From Bacillus sp. AFS055030 (GTDB lineage: Bacteria > Bacillota > Bacilli > Bacillales > Bacillaceae_G): a stretch of 64,000 bases of DNA. A model generated the notes under the pieces. That model saw only the letters and a list, made by a program, of their open reading frames with translations. It had not been told where the DNA came from and did no database searches. Each line of letters starts with the position of its first letter. Position 1 is the stretch's first letter. Where the stretch lies: the NCBI RefSeq assembly GCF_002574545.1, contig NZ_NUGT01000015.1:179921-243920 (forward strand). The letters run 5' to 3'. Positions 23,323 to 31,849 of the stretch are shown in pieces. The translations under genes were made by a program, and so were the position numbers.

Positions 23323-24792
23323 TTATTTTCTAGATAAATCCATCTCTTTATAAGAAACAACTTTCGTTTTGTGTTTAAATTTATAACCTAACCAAACAAT
23401 TAAAAACACAGGAATTCCAATATATGAAACAAGTACGCCTTGCCAATCAATTGCATTACCAGTGAAAGCTTGCCAGTTTTGAGCTAGTACAATAAATAAA
23501 CAAGCTAAGAATGCTAAAATTGGACCAAGTGGGAACCATTTTGCTCGGTATGGTAAGTCATTCAAATCTAATCCTTGAGCAACATAAGCTTTGCGGAATC
23601 GGTAATGAGAAATCGCGATCCCTAACCAAGCAAGGAAACCTGATAATCCTGATAAATTTAATAACCAAGTATACACTTGACCTTCACCGAAGAATGAAGA
23701 TAAACAAGCAAGTGAACCAACCGCAAGTGTTACATATAAAGCATTTGTAGGAACACCATTTTTATTTACTTTTGTTAAGAATTTAGGAGCTTTGCCTTCA
23801 ATCGCTAAAGTATATAACATACGAGTAGATGCGTATGTTCCACTATTACCTGCCGATAAAACGGATGTTAAAATAACTGCATTCATTACAGAAGCCGCAA
23901 ATGCAACTCCTAATTTTTCAAATACTAAAGTAAATGGACTAACAGCTACGTCGTTTTTCATAAGACCAGGATCTGTATAAGGAATTAATAAACCAATTAC
24001 GATAATAGCTAAAACATAAAATAAAAGGATACGCCAGAAAATTTGACGGATAGCTTTTGGAACATTTTTTTCTGGATGTTCAGTCTCCCCTGCTGCAACA
24101 CCGATTAATTCAGTACCTTGGAATGAGAAACCTGCAACAATAAAGATTGATAAAACACCTAAAAATCCATTATGAAACGGAGCATCCCCAACAGTAAAGT
24201 TTTTGAAACCTGCATGATGTCCACTGATAATGCCAAAAATCATTGCAATCCCAACAACTAAAAAGACAACTACAGTTACAACTTTAATTAATGAAAACCA
24301 AAACTCTGATTCACCATAACCTTTAACTGAAAGTAAATTTAAACCTAAAATAATCACTAAGAAGATTCCGCTCCATAAAACAGCTGGAGTATGTGGGAAC
24401 CAATATTTCATCAGCATTGCCGAAGCTAATAATTCAAAAGCTAGAGTAATTGCCCAGTTATACCAATAATTCCAACCCATAGCAAAACCGAATGCTGGAT
24501 CAACATAGCGAGATCCATACGTACTAAATGAACCAGAAACAGGTAAATAAGTCGCCATCTCACCTAAACTAGTCATTAAGAAATAAACCATAATACCAAT
24601 TAATCCGTATGCTAAAATAGCTCCACCAGGACCAGCTTCACTAATTGAAGTTCCACTAGCTAAAAACAAACCTGTACCAATTGAACCACCAATTGAAATC
24701 ATTGTTAAATGTCTTGCTTTAAGGCCCCTTTTTAAAGAACCATCGTGAGTATTCGATACCACATTATCGTTTTTAGGGTTTGTTAGTCCCAT
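23323..24792 (-). CDS. lysP: lysine-type amino acid permease
   Basis: A 489-residue APC-family permease with 12 membrane spans. The N-terminus RGLKARHLTMISIGGSIGTG and the loop EMATYLPVSGSFSTYGSRYVDP are those of LysP-type transporters, which import lysine with protons. A lysine riboswitch in front of the gene supports lysine as substrate. The frame extends to 24813, but GAGGAGG overlaps those first codons and lies 9 nt before the ATG at 24792, so that is the start. B. subtilis has a comparable riboswitch-controlled transporter (YvsH). Confidence 0.9.
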   Translation of the reverse strand: MGLTNPKNDNVVSNTHDGSLKRGLKARHLTMISIGGSIGTGLFLASGTSISEAGPGGAILAYGLIGIMVYFLMTSLGEMATYLPVSGSFSTYGSRYVDPAFGFAMGWNYWYNWAITLAFELLASAMLMKYWFPHTPAVLWSGIFLVIILGLNLLSVKGYGESEFWFSLIKVVTVVVFLVVGIAMIFGIISGHHAGFKNFTVGDAPFHNGFLGVLSIFIVAGFSFQGTELIGVAAGETEHPEKNVPKAIRQIFWRILLFYVLAIIVIGLLIPYTDPGLMKNDVAVSPFTLVFEKLGVAFAASVMNAVILTSVLSAGNSGTYASTRMLYTLAIEGKAPKFLTKVNKNGVPTNALYVTLAVGSLACLSSFFGEGQVYTWLLNLSGLSGFLAWLGIAISHYRFRKAYVAQGLDLNDLPYRAKWFPLGPILAFLACLFIVLAQNWQAFTGNAIDWQGVLVSYIGIPVFLIVWLGYKFKHKTKVVSYKEMDLSRK

Positions 24793-24928
24793 CTTGTTGT
24801 GCCTCCTCTTCATTCTTGCAATCTTATCTTTACGCGAGAATATGGGACGGTATAAAAGTGTTGTATGATGTGTATTTTACTCAGTTTTTACAAGCAATAT
24901 GTAAAGAATGGAAAATCTGGTAAAATAC

Positions 24929-24960
24929 AAAAAAACACGTGAAGCAATGTTCACGTGTTT
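24929..24960 (-). terminator. riboswitch terminator before lysP
   Basis: On the minus strand AAACACGTGAACA/TGCTTCACGTGTTT forms a strong stem followed by seven T, 37 bp beyond the lysine aptamer and about 135 bp before lysP. This is the off-state terminator. Confidence 0.9.
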
Positions 24961-24997
24961 AAGACTCAATTATATGAATCAAACAGCATCAACATCT

Positions 24998-25175
24998 CTT
25001 CAATAGCCCTCCACAAGAAATCTTGTGACAGTCCTACGCTTATTCAGCAATAGGCCCAGTAATAAATTCAAATGGTAAATTTATTACTTCGGCAGTTTCA
25101 CCTTTTATTACTTTTCACAGGTACCATAAACCTCAAAGTAACGACTAATCAAAACTGCGCCTCTATCCAAACGAG
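24998..25175 (-). promoter_or_regulatory. lysine riboswitch (L box)
   Basis: On the minus strand the conserved L-box core is readable in order: AGAGGCGC at 25157-25164, AAGTAATAAAAGGTG, AACTGCCGAAG, the P3-P4 arm with CTGGGCCTATTGC, AGGACTGTCAC, and GGAGGGCTATT closing P1 at 25002-25012. Lysine binding should favour the terminator at 24929-24960 and so lower lysP transcription. This fits a class (Rfam lysine riboswitch) known in front of lysC and lysine transporters. Confidence 0.93.
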
Positions 25176-25209
25176 ATAAAGATCATATTAAATTAATTTT
25201 TATAAACTC

Positions 25210-25239
25210 AATATACAATCTATTAATCTAGTTTGTCAA
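25210..25239 (-). promoter_or_regulatory. promoter of lysP riboswitch transcript
   Basis: TTGACA (25234-25239) and TATATT (25210-25215) on the minus strand with an 18-bp spacer; transcription would start close to 25203, just ahead of the aptamer. Confidence 0.75.
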
Positions 25240-25312
25240 TAGAATTTTCGACAAAAATAGACTCTACTTAAGAAATGGTATGCCTGATTTTCGCTTAAAG
25301 AATGCTCATGCC

Positions 25313-25342
25313 TTGTACCTAGCACATCTGTTTCTGTATAAT
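25313..25342 (+). promoter_or_regulatory. pdxK promoter
   Basis: TTGTAC (25313-25318), an 18-bp spacer and a consensus TATAAT (25337-25342), 32 bp before the start codon. Confidence 0.7.
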
Positions 25343-25374
25343 AATTCTATGTAATTAAAGGAGGAATTTTTCAC

Positions 25375-26190
25375 ATGACAATTTATAAAGCATTGACACT
25401 TGCTGGATCTGATAGTAGTGGTGGTGCAGGATTACAAGCTGATATTAAAACGTTTCAGGAACGTAATGTTTATGGAATGAGTGCAGTTACAACCTTAGTA
25501 GCAATGGATCCTCATAATCATTGGCATCATCAAGTATTTCCAATTGATATAGATACAATTGCAGCACAATTAGAAACAATCGTTGTCGGCGTTGGGGTTC
25601 AAGCAATGAAAACAGGTATGCTCGGTTCAACTGAAATCATTGAGTTAGCTGCAAAAACAATAAAAAAACATACTATTGATCGAGTTGTCGTAGATCCAGT
25701 TATGATTTGTAAAGGAAATGACGAGGCTCTTCACCCAGAGACAAATGATGCATTAAGAGAAATTTTAGTACCACTTTCAACAGTTGTAACGCCAAATTTA
25801 TTTGAGGCAGCTCAATTAGCTAAAATGCCTCCAATTTGCACAGTTGAACAAATGGAAGAAGCAGCACGCAAAATCCATGAATTAGGGGCTAAATATGTTT
25901 TAGTTAAAGGTGGAAGTAAAATTCAGCATGAAAATGCAATAGATGTATTATTTGATGGTGAAAAAATCGAACATCTAGAATCTGACAGAATTGAAACTAC
26001 ATACACACACGGTGCGGGTTGTACTTATTCTGCAGCGATTTGTGCAGAGCTTGCTAAAGGAGCAGAACCAAGAGAAGCAATCCATACTGCAAAGAAATAC
26101 ATTACCGAAGCAATTCGTCACTCATTCCCACTTAATCAATACGTTGGCCCAACAAACCACATGGCCTATCGATTACATGGAGAAGGCTAA
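25375..26190 (+). CDS. pdxK: pyridoxine/pyridoxal/pyridoxamine kinase
   Basis: A 271-residue ribokinase-fold enzyme that phosphorylates B6 vitamers for salvage of pyridoxal phosphate. It is of the Gram-positive ThiD-like type: GSDSSGGAGLQADIKTF near the N-terminus, DPVMICKG in the middle, and THGAGCTYSAA as anion hole with the catalytic Cys/Asp zone (here GAGC, as in PdxK of B. subtilis). HMP kinase ThiD is the close alternative; the length and the GAGC motif favour PdxK. AAAGGAGG precedes the ATG. Single gene. Confidence 0.88.
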   Translation: MTIYKALTLAGSDSSGGAGLQADIKTFQERNVYGMSAVTTLVAMDPHNHWHHQVFPIDIDTIAAQLETIVVGVGVQAMKTGMLGSTEIIELAAKTIKKHTIDRVVVDPVMICKGNDEALHPETNDALREILVPLSTVVTPNLFEAAQLAKMPPICTVEQMEEAARKIHELGAKYVLVKGGSKIQHENAIDVLFDGEKIEHLESDRIETTYTHGAGCTYSAAICAELAKGAEPREAIHTAKKYITEAIRHSFPLNQYVGPTNHMAYRLHGEG

Positions 26191-26201
26191 AAGCAACTAA
26201 T

Positions 26202-26245
26202 AGGGCTGTCATACGTTAGATTAACTAACGTTGACAGCCCTTTTT
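26202..26245 (+). terminator. terminator after pdxK
   Basis: AGGGCTGTC/GACAGCCCT plus inner ACGTTAG/CTAACGT form a long stem followed by five T. Confidence 0.9.
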
Positions 26246-26368
26246 AATAGTAAAAACTGGTGTTTGTACTCCCTGTTCCCTTTCCCCTAGGTTCCTACTT
26301 TTCAACTGAAAATCCCCTTGATTACCCTAAATACATTTCTTCCTTTGTAATAAACAAATCTTTCCCAT

Positions 26369-26509
26369 TTAGCTAATAAGCCTTACCATTTTGCCATTTT
26401 CAATCTGAATGACGTGCTGTTTGTGAAACTCCGCAACTCGTTCATTCTGTTTTGTATGCAAACTGTTGAAACGCTTGTGAAGATGTAATGCATGTTTGTT
26501 TTGTCCCAT
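26369..26509 (-). CDS. possible 46-aa basic protein or gene remnant
   Basis: A 46-codon frame on the minus strand encodes a His/Lys/Gln-rich peptide that starts MGQNKHALHLHKRFNSL and ends GKMVRLIS. Codon use looks like that of real genes here, but there is no good ribosome binding site and no terminator, and the region next to it holds a broken gene. It could be a small gene or the residue of a longer one. Confidence 0.3.
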   Translation of the reverse strand: MGQNKHALHLHKRFNSLHTKQNERVAEFHKQHVIQIENGKMVRLIS

Positions 26510-26620
26510 ATAAATTCTCTACTTCTTTAGTTAATAATTTATCAATACCGCATACAATTTTTCTATCAATTTCTACTTTATTTCCTACATACTTTTACAC
26601 ATTCAATAATTTTGAACATC

Positions 26621-26821
26621 AAATTGGCTGCAATAAGTGATAAACATGGGGTCGTTAAACAAGTCGATTCCATACCTAATAATGATACAATATTTAATAA
26701 AAACTATCATAGAGATAAACTATTTTCTGTTACTTTTAATTGAGATAATCCTGAAGAGAAGATCGTTATCTATATAGATACACAGACAAACAAAAAAGTT
26801 GGAATGATTGGTGAGGATTAA
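26621..26821 (+). pseudogene. broken coding remnant with internal stop
   Basis: Read in one frame, 26621-26821 gives 67 codons that look like a genuine protein end (SDKHGVVKQVDSIPNNDTIF, then DNPEEKIVIYIDTQTNKKV), interrupted by one TGA at 26741-26743. There is no good start or ribosome binding site upstream. I take it as the C-terminal part of a decayed gene; the family is unknown. A sequencing error at one base is the alternative. Confidence 0.5.
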
Positions 26822-26850
26822 TTTTTCGATCCAGATCATCCCAAAAAATA

Positions 26851-27444
26851 CTAATCATTTAATCCTTTTCCAGCAAGAATTTGTTCAATGTATTTTTCAA
26901 CTCTAGACGTACGGGTTTTTGATTGTTTTGGTTGAGAAAAATAATAAAGATACGCTCTTTGACGTCCTGGCGTTAATGCTTCAAAAGCCGTTTTTAAGGC
27001 AGGATTTTCATCTAATTTAAGTTGTAATTCTTCGGGAACTGTATAATCTGAAATCTTTTTTAATTCTACTTGCAAACCTGCTTTTTCCACTTCAATAGCT
27101 TCTTTAATATAATCCTTCAAAACGTTTTCCATTTCAATGATTTCCTGAATATTGGTAAACCGTATTTGACGTGCTGATTGGACATTTTCTGTTTGTTGAA
27201 TCAGTATGCCTTTTGGATCTTTTAACAACGCACCTTTGTGAAACAAAAGTGCACAATATTCTTTAAAACCATGTATTAAAACGATATTTTTATTATCAAG
27301 TGTGTAACAAGGATGCATCCATTTAAAATCTTCAGTCAGTTCACAATCAATGACGATTTCTCTTAACTTATAAAATTCTTCTTGCCACTTTTTTGCTCTT
27401 AATAAAAAAGCTTCAACTTTAGGATGCATATTTGTATTTGTCAT
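26851..27444 (-). CDS. ydeI: YdeI family protein (OmdA/DUF1801)
   Basis: A 197-residue protein of the YdeI type: an N-terminal DUF1801 domain (FKWMHPCYTLDNKNIVLIHGFKEYCALLF) and a C-terminal OmdA part with LTPGRQRAYLYYFSQPKQSKTRTSRVEKYI. Members occur widely in bacilli and proteobacteria without a proven reaction. A TTG just before could also start, but GAGAGG is 9 nt from the ATG at 27444. Single gene. Confidence 0.83.
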   Translation of the reverse strand: MTNTNMHPKVEAFLLRAKKWQEEFYKLREIVIDCELTEDFKWMHPCYTLDNKNIVLIHGFKEYCALLFHKGALLKDPKGILIQQTENVQSARQIRFTNIQEIIEMENVLKDYIKEAIEVEKAGLQVELKKISDYTVPEELQLKLDENPALKTAFEALTPGRQRAYLYYFSQPKQSKTRTSRVEKYIEQILAGKGLND

Positions 27445-27637
27445 CAATAAACACCTCTCATTAATTCTTCCAGACTATTTTTTAGCGGATAATAATAACT
27501 TCAGAATTTCATTCAGATCCTACTTAGTACTTCACCAAAATTCTTCCCTTTAATCAGCCATCATTTTTTCTAGTTAGACTGACAATTAGTTCCTTCAAAA
27601 GAATTTATTCTTTAAACGAATGCAAATTTCCTTCAAA

Positions 27638-27682
27638 CAAAAAAAGAACAGGTAAAAGGTTTCCCTTATCCCTGCTCTTCTT
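27638..27682 (-). terminator. terminator after nitroreductase gene
   Basis: AAGAGCAGGGATAAGGG pairs imperfectly with CCTTTTACCTGTTCTT; seven T follow on the minus strand. Confidence 0.8.
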
Positions 27683-27687
27683 AATGC

Positions 27688-28395
27688 TTAGTATTTTTCC
27701 CAAGCAACAACTTCATCTAAAGTTAAACGAACTTTTTCAAAGCCTGCTTTGATTCCTTTACCAACTGAAATTAACATAACTGGTTTGAAGTTTGCTGGTA
27801 CATTGAACGCTTCTACAAACTTCGCTTGGTCAAACCCACCCATTGGAACTGTATCTAAACCTTTTGCTTTTGCTGCAAGCATAAATTGCATTGAAACTAA
27901 TCCACCATCGACCATCGCAATTTTTGTTGCGATTTCCTCTGGTAAACCACCGTAGTTTTTTACGATTGATCCTACATAGAAGTCTTTCACTCCCTGAGTC
28001 ATCATACCTTTTTCAACTAACTCATCATAAATACGAGCGGCATTTTTATATGCTTCTGTATCACCTAAAACAGCGATTACCGCAGATGCATCAACAACTT
28101 GTTGTTGGTTATTAGCGATTGGTAATAGTTTTTGTTTCGTATCTTGGTCCTTAATGACAAGGAATCTCCATGGTTGTAAATTAGAAGAAGATGGAGCTTG
28201 AACCGCAATTTCTAGCAACTCTTTAATTTCATCATCAGACATTTGAAAGTTTGGATCGTAGTGACGAACTGATCTTCTTTCCTTTGCTACAGTGAAGAAA
28301 TCCGTAGTATCAAGTTCTTTTGGTGCTTCTTTACCAAAATCAATTTCGTTTACTTTATTTAAATACTCTTCTTTTTCAGATTTAACTTTAGACAT
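27688..28395 (-). CDS. nitroreductase family FMN enzyme
   Basis: A 235-residue nitroreductase-fold flavoprotein (RRSVRHYDPNFQMSDDEIKELLEIAVQAPSSSNLQPWRF; C-terminal VMLISVGKGIKAGFEKVR). Such enzymes reduce nitro compounds or quinones with NAD(P)H and often serve in electrophile or disulfide stress. AAGGAGAG precedes the ATG. Its promoter is covered by four evenly spaced half-sites and lies just downstream of an Rrf2-type gene, so repression by that regulator is likely. Confidence 0.87.
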   Translation of the reverse strand: MSKVKSEKEEYLNKVNEIDFGKEAPKELDTTDFFTVAKERRSVRHYDPNFQMSDDEIKELLEIAVQAPSSSNLQPWRFLVIKDQDTKQKLLPIANNQQQVVDASAVIAVLGDTEAYKNAARIYDELVEKGMMTQGVKDFYVGSIVKNYGGLPEEIATKIAMVDGGLVSMQFMLAAKAKGLDTVPMGGFDQAKFVEAFNVPANFKPVMLISVGKGIKAGFEKVRLTLDEVVAWEKY

Positions 28396-28415
28396 ATTTA
28401 ATCTCTCCTTAATTA

Positions 28416-28473
28416 ACTGTATTATTTATAAATACAGTATATGACTTTAACTGTATAAAAGTCAACTACAGTT
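28416..28473 (-). promoter_or_regulatory. nitroreductase promoter with periodic operator
   Basis: The promoter on the minus strand is TTGACT (28460-28465), 18-bp spacer, TATACT (28436-28441). The hexamer ACTGTA and its complement TACAGT alternate at 28416, 28433, 28450 and 28467, exactly 17 bp apart each time. They cover the -35, the -10 and the start point. This looks like cooperative binding of a dimeric repressor, most simply the Rrf2 protein encoded at 28516-28944. Confidence 0.75.
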
Positions 28474-28477
28474 TATT

Positions 28478-28517
28478 AAAAAATAAAATCGAAACATTTT
28501 AGTTTCGATTTTATTTT
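28478..28517 (-). terminator. terminator after rrf2-type gene
   Basis: A perfect stem of about 15 bp (AAATAAAATCGAAAC and complement) with a 6-nt loop overlaps the stop codon of the regulator gene and ends in T on the minus strand; it separates this gene from the nitroreductase promoter. Confidence 0.85.
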
Positions 28518-28944
28518 ATCCATTTTCTTTTGGTAATAAGTCTGAAATTGTTTTCTTCGCAAGACCTTCAACAAGCCAGCTTTCCATCTCATCTTTTAAA
28601 TCATACAAAGCAGATCGTGTAGAAGGCGCAAAACATTCCTTACTATTTACATCTAAAAAGCCTTTTGAATACGGATCAGATCTCATCGCATCATAAACAT
28701 CTTTTAAAGTAATTTCATTCGCACCTCTGGCTAAAAAATAACCACCATCTCGTCCTTCTTTAGCTGAAATAATGCCTGCTTTTACTAAATTGGCAAGAAT
28801 TTTTCTTAAAAAAGTAGACTGTGCTTCAAGTTTTTGAGCTAATACTGCGCTTGGACAGATACCATCTTGCTCTGCTAAAATTAATAGAGATTGCAGTGCT
28901 AGTCCAAACCATTTCGTACTAGAAACCTTATCTTTCAAGATCAT
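28516..28944 (-). CDS. Rrf2 family transcriptional regulator
   Basis: A 142-residue winged-helix protein of the Rrf2 family: FGLALQSLLILAEQDG, recognition region AQKLEAQSTFLRKILANLVKAGII, wing SAKEGRDGGYFLAR. It has only two cysteines (about residues 30 and 104), so it lacks the three-cysteine iron-sulfur site of IscR or NsrR and may sense thiol modification or a ligand. Start has GAGGTGA. Adjacent to and upstream of the nitroreductase, its likely target. Confidence 0.85.
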   Translation of the reverse strand: MILKDKVSSTKWFGLALQSLLILAEQDGICPSAVLAQKLEAQSTFLRKILANLVKAGIISAKEGRDGGYFLARGANEITLKDVYDAMRSDPYSKGFLDVNSKECFAPSTRSALYDLKDEMESWLVEGLAKKTISDLLPKENG

Positions 28945-29074
28945 TCACCTCAGTTACTAGTCTAAACTATTTTTTGAAAAAGACAACCTTATCTAAATTA
29001 TAAAGAGATAATGCTACTTTTTATCCTAAATTCGCATTAACAATTTCCTCTTGTGACAATAAGATTTGTAAAGA

Positions 29075-29701
29075 TCATTGCTTTTGACATTTCACCATCG
29101 TAAATTTAAACGGAGGTTTACTTTCCATATTCTTATGTGGCTCAAGAATCTCGGAAACTTCGATGATTCCATAGTCTCCAAACTCTTGTTTGATCGAATC
29201 AGAATCATAAAAAAACATTTTTATCCCTTCCATTATTTCGTAATAGTCTTTAGCTAGCCGTTTGCCCTTTCCGAACATTGGTGCATCTTTTGAAATTGTA
29301 GTAAATACCATATACCCATTTGGCTTTAACTGATTAAAGCAATCTTGAATAAACTTCTCTCTTTCATGCTTATTCAATAAGTGAATCAGTGCATAACAAA
29401 ATATACCGTCATACAGCTTTTGATCAAAAGGCATGTCGGTTACTGAACCATGAAAAATAGGAAAATGAATCCCATTTTGTCTTGCCAATTCAATCGCTGT
29501 TTTTGATATTTCAATTCCTGTTACGTTTATTCCGTTGTCAGTAAAAATCTTAGCGTTTCTACCATATCCAATACCAGGAATCAATACATCTTTAACGTTC
29601 TTTTCAAAGAAAAAGTCCTTTGTTAAAATTGCGGAGTCTGAGGGTTCATATCCCCACATCATTTGATTTTTTTTAAAACTCGATTCCCAAATTTCAGCCA
29701 T
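29075..29701 (-). CDS. class I SAM-dependent methyltransferase
   Basis: A 208-residue Rossmann-fold methyltransferase: motif I DVLIPGIGYGRNAKIF (Gly-rich SAM loop), motif II VTGIEIS, and YDGIFCYALIHLLNK as motif IV. It is of the small-molecule type with a C-terminal beta strand pair. The frame begins with a TTG at 29719, but AAAGGGG is 8 nt from the ATG at 29701. Substrate unknown. Single gene. Confidence 0.8.
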   Translation of the reverse strand: MAEIWESSFKKNQMMWGYEPSDSAILTKDFFFEKNVKDVLIPGIGYGRNAKIFTDNGINVTGIEISKTAIELARQNGIHFPIFHGSVTDMPFDQKLYDGIFCYALIHLLNKHEREKFIQDCFNQLKPNGYMVFTTISKDAPMFGKGKRLAKDYYEIMEGIKMFFYDSDSIKQEFGDYGIIEVSEILEPHKNMESKPPFKFTMVKCQKQ

Positions 29702-29756
29702 ATCTAAATCCCCTTTCAAAATCGTTCAATCTAAATGAGCTATATTATTTTTGTTC

Positions 29757-29788
29757 AAAAAAAAGAAAGACCCAAAGTCTTCCTTTTT
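29757..29788 (-). terminator. terminator after MFS exporter gene
   Basis: AAGGAAGAC/GTCTTTCTT with a 5-nt loop, then a long T run on the minus strand. Confidence 0.78.
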
Positions 29789-29797
29789 TATTTCTAT

Positions 29798-31309
29798 TTA
29801 TGATGCGTTGCTTTTAGCCATTTCTTTATCTGATAAACGTTCATTACCCATTAAGAAAATTGAAATCAACGCTAATCCTACTGGAACTAGTGTCCAAAGG
29901 AATGTATGAGCAATTGATGTTGAGAACACGTCAGTAATTTTTGTGAGTATTGGTGCTGGAATCATTTTAGCAGCTTCAGGAGTAAAGGCTTGATTAATAT
30001 TCGAAAAATCCTGTGGTGCGCCACTTTTTGCAAATGCATCAGTAATTTTATCAGTAAATACATTGCGTTGAATAACACCAAAAACAGTAATACCAACCGT
30101 CATTCCTAAAGCACGGAGGAATGCGTTAGTCGAACTGGCTGAACCACGATTTTCATTATCAAAATGATGCATCGCAGACATACCAAGTACTGAGAAGGAT
30201 GCCCCTACCCCTAAACCAACGATGACCATGTAAACGATCACTTGGAATTTAGTCGTATCAGGCGTTAAAGTACCTAGACAAATAATCCCTGCTAAAAGAA
30301 GTATAACGGATCCGACCATTATATTACGATAACTAGTTTTATTCGCTAAAGCCCCACCAAATGAAGCAGAAATACTAACACTTACCATCATTGGTAATAG
30401 GACTAAACCAGAATTTGTTGCTGTTCCACCTTGAACAAACTGGATAAAGATTGGAATGTAAATTGTTGCAGCAATGAATGCCGCTCCATAAAATAATCCA
30501 ACAAAGTTACTAGCAGCAAAAAGACGATATTTAAACATATTAAACGAAATAATCGGTTCAACTGCTTTACGTTCAATAAATAAAAAGATAATAAGGAAAA
30601 CAGCAAATCCAGCAAATAATCCTAAAATTTGAACTGAATCCCAAGCGTATTCTTTACCGCCTAAATCAAGTGCAAACATTAAACAGACGATACTAATAAC
30701 AAATGTTGTTGCACCCCACCAGTCGATTTGTTGCTTCGTATGATTTTTTGACTCGATATAAAAATAACTAATTAGTCCAAGTGTTAAAAGTCCAAAAGGA
30801 ATATTAATATAGAAAATATATCTCCAGTTAATATAATCTGTAATATAAGCGCCAATTAATGGTCCAAGAACACTTGATAATCCAAATACGGCACCAAAAA
30901 TACCACTCATTTTACCACGCTTTTCAACAGGAAACACATCCCAAATAATTGAAAAAGCAATTGGCATTAAAGCACTTCCACCAATCCCTTGAATAGCACG
31001 GTAAATACTAAGCTGAATAATCGAATCGGCAGTTCCACAAAGAACTGAACCTAAAATGAATAATATAATCCCTAACATAAAAAATCTTTTCCTACCATAC
31101 ATATCAGAAAGTTTACCGAAAATTGGCATCCCAGCCATTTCTGTAACTAAGTAAGCCGATGTTACCCAAACAAATTTATCATAGCCACCTAAATCTTTTA
31201 AGATTGTAGGCATCGCCGTAGAAACGATTGTATTATCAAGAGAAGCGAAAAATATCCCAAGTAATAACGCAATCATAACAGGAACCAGTTTTGTTTCCCT
31301 TTTTTGCAT
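29798..31309 (-). CDS. DHA2-type MFS multidrug exporter
   Basis: A 503-residue exporter with 14 membrane spans. Family motifs: LDNTIVSTAMPTI in span 1, GKLSDMYGRKRFF (motif A), and RAIQGIGGSALMP with SAVFGLSSVLGPLIGAYI (motif C) of drug/proton antiporters. It is closest in style to the MDR subset EmrB/LmrB/QacA of bacilli. AAGGAGAG precedes the ATG. No regulator gene is next to it. The substrate cannot be named. Confidence 0.88.
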   Translation of the reverse strand: MQKRETKLVPVMIALLLGIFFASLDNTIVSTAMPTILKDLGGYDKFVWVTSAYLVTEMAGMPIFGKLSDMYGRKRFFMLGIILFILGSVLCGTADSIIQLSIYRAIQGIGGSALMPIAFSIIWDVFPVEKRGKMSGIFGAVFGLSSVLGPLIGAYITDYINWRYIFYINIPFGLLTLGLISYFYIESKNHTKQQIDWWGATTFVISIVCLMFALDLGGKEYAWDSVQILGLFAGFAVFLIIFLFIERKAVEPIISFNMFKYRLFAASNFVGLFYGAAFIAATIYIPIFIQFVQGGTATNSGLVLLPMMVSVSISASFGGALANKTSYRNIMVGSVILLLAGIICLGTLTPDTTKFQVIVYMVIVGLGVGASFSVLGMSAMHHFDNENRGSASSTNAFLRALGMTVGITVFGVIQRNVFTDKITDAFAKSGAPQDFSNINQAFTPEAAKMIPAPILTKITDVFSTSIAHTFLWTLVPVGLALISIFLMGNERLSDKEMAKSNAS

Positions 31310-31380
31310 GATGATCTCTCCTTTTACATTTCAAGCATAAATTTAAATCATGTATTCATGTCTAACTTAAGTTGTCAAAA

Positions 31381-31560
31381 TCAGTCTCTATTAATGTATA
31401 AAATAGCATTACTTAATAGACCTAAACCTATTCCAATTCCAAACCCGAGAAATCCTCCTACGATTAAATGTGATGTAAAATAACCTACACCTAAACCAAT
31501 CGTTAATCCTAAAATTACAAAAGCAGCATAAAAAATACCTACAGCTTCCTCATGTCTCAT
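31381..31560 (-). CDS. small Gly-rich membrane protein, 59 aa
   Basis: A 59-codon frame: MRHEEAVGIFYAAFVILG, then two hydrophobic helices full of glycine (LTIGLGVGYF and FLGFGIGIGLGLLSNAIL) with a charged end YINRD. The product looks like a two-span glycine-zipper protein. The nearest GGAAGG is about 14 nt from the ATG, which is long. A similar Gly-rich protein is encoded at 63669-63833. The rest of 31310-31849 is AT-rich and shows only a weak hairpin near 31791-31822. Confidence 0.45.
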   Translation of the reverse strand: MRHEEAVGIFYAAFVILGLTIGLGVGYFTSHLIVGGFLGFGIGIGLGLLSNAILYINRD

Positions 31561-31849
31561 ACTATATAATCATTCCTTCCATACAATTTAATTTCACATA
31601 AAGTAATGAATGTATCTATAAATACTTTAATTAACGTACAGTTAATATAACATTGTTTCGTTACTTAAACAATATATAAATTTAAATTTTATTGTTTTAT
31701 TTTTATAAAAACAGTACTTTACATGTAAATATATTACTACTTATTCATTAACTTTATTGTATAAAAAGGAATAAAACAACGTTACGCATAAAAACCCAAC
31801 AAAAAACAAAACATTGTTGTGTTACCCTGGAATTAAATCTTTCACTTTA

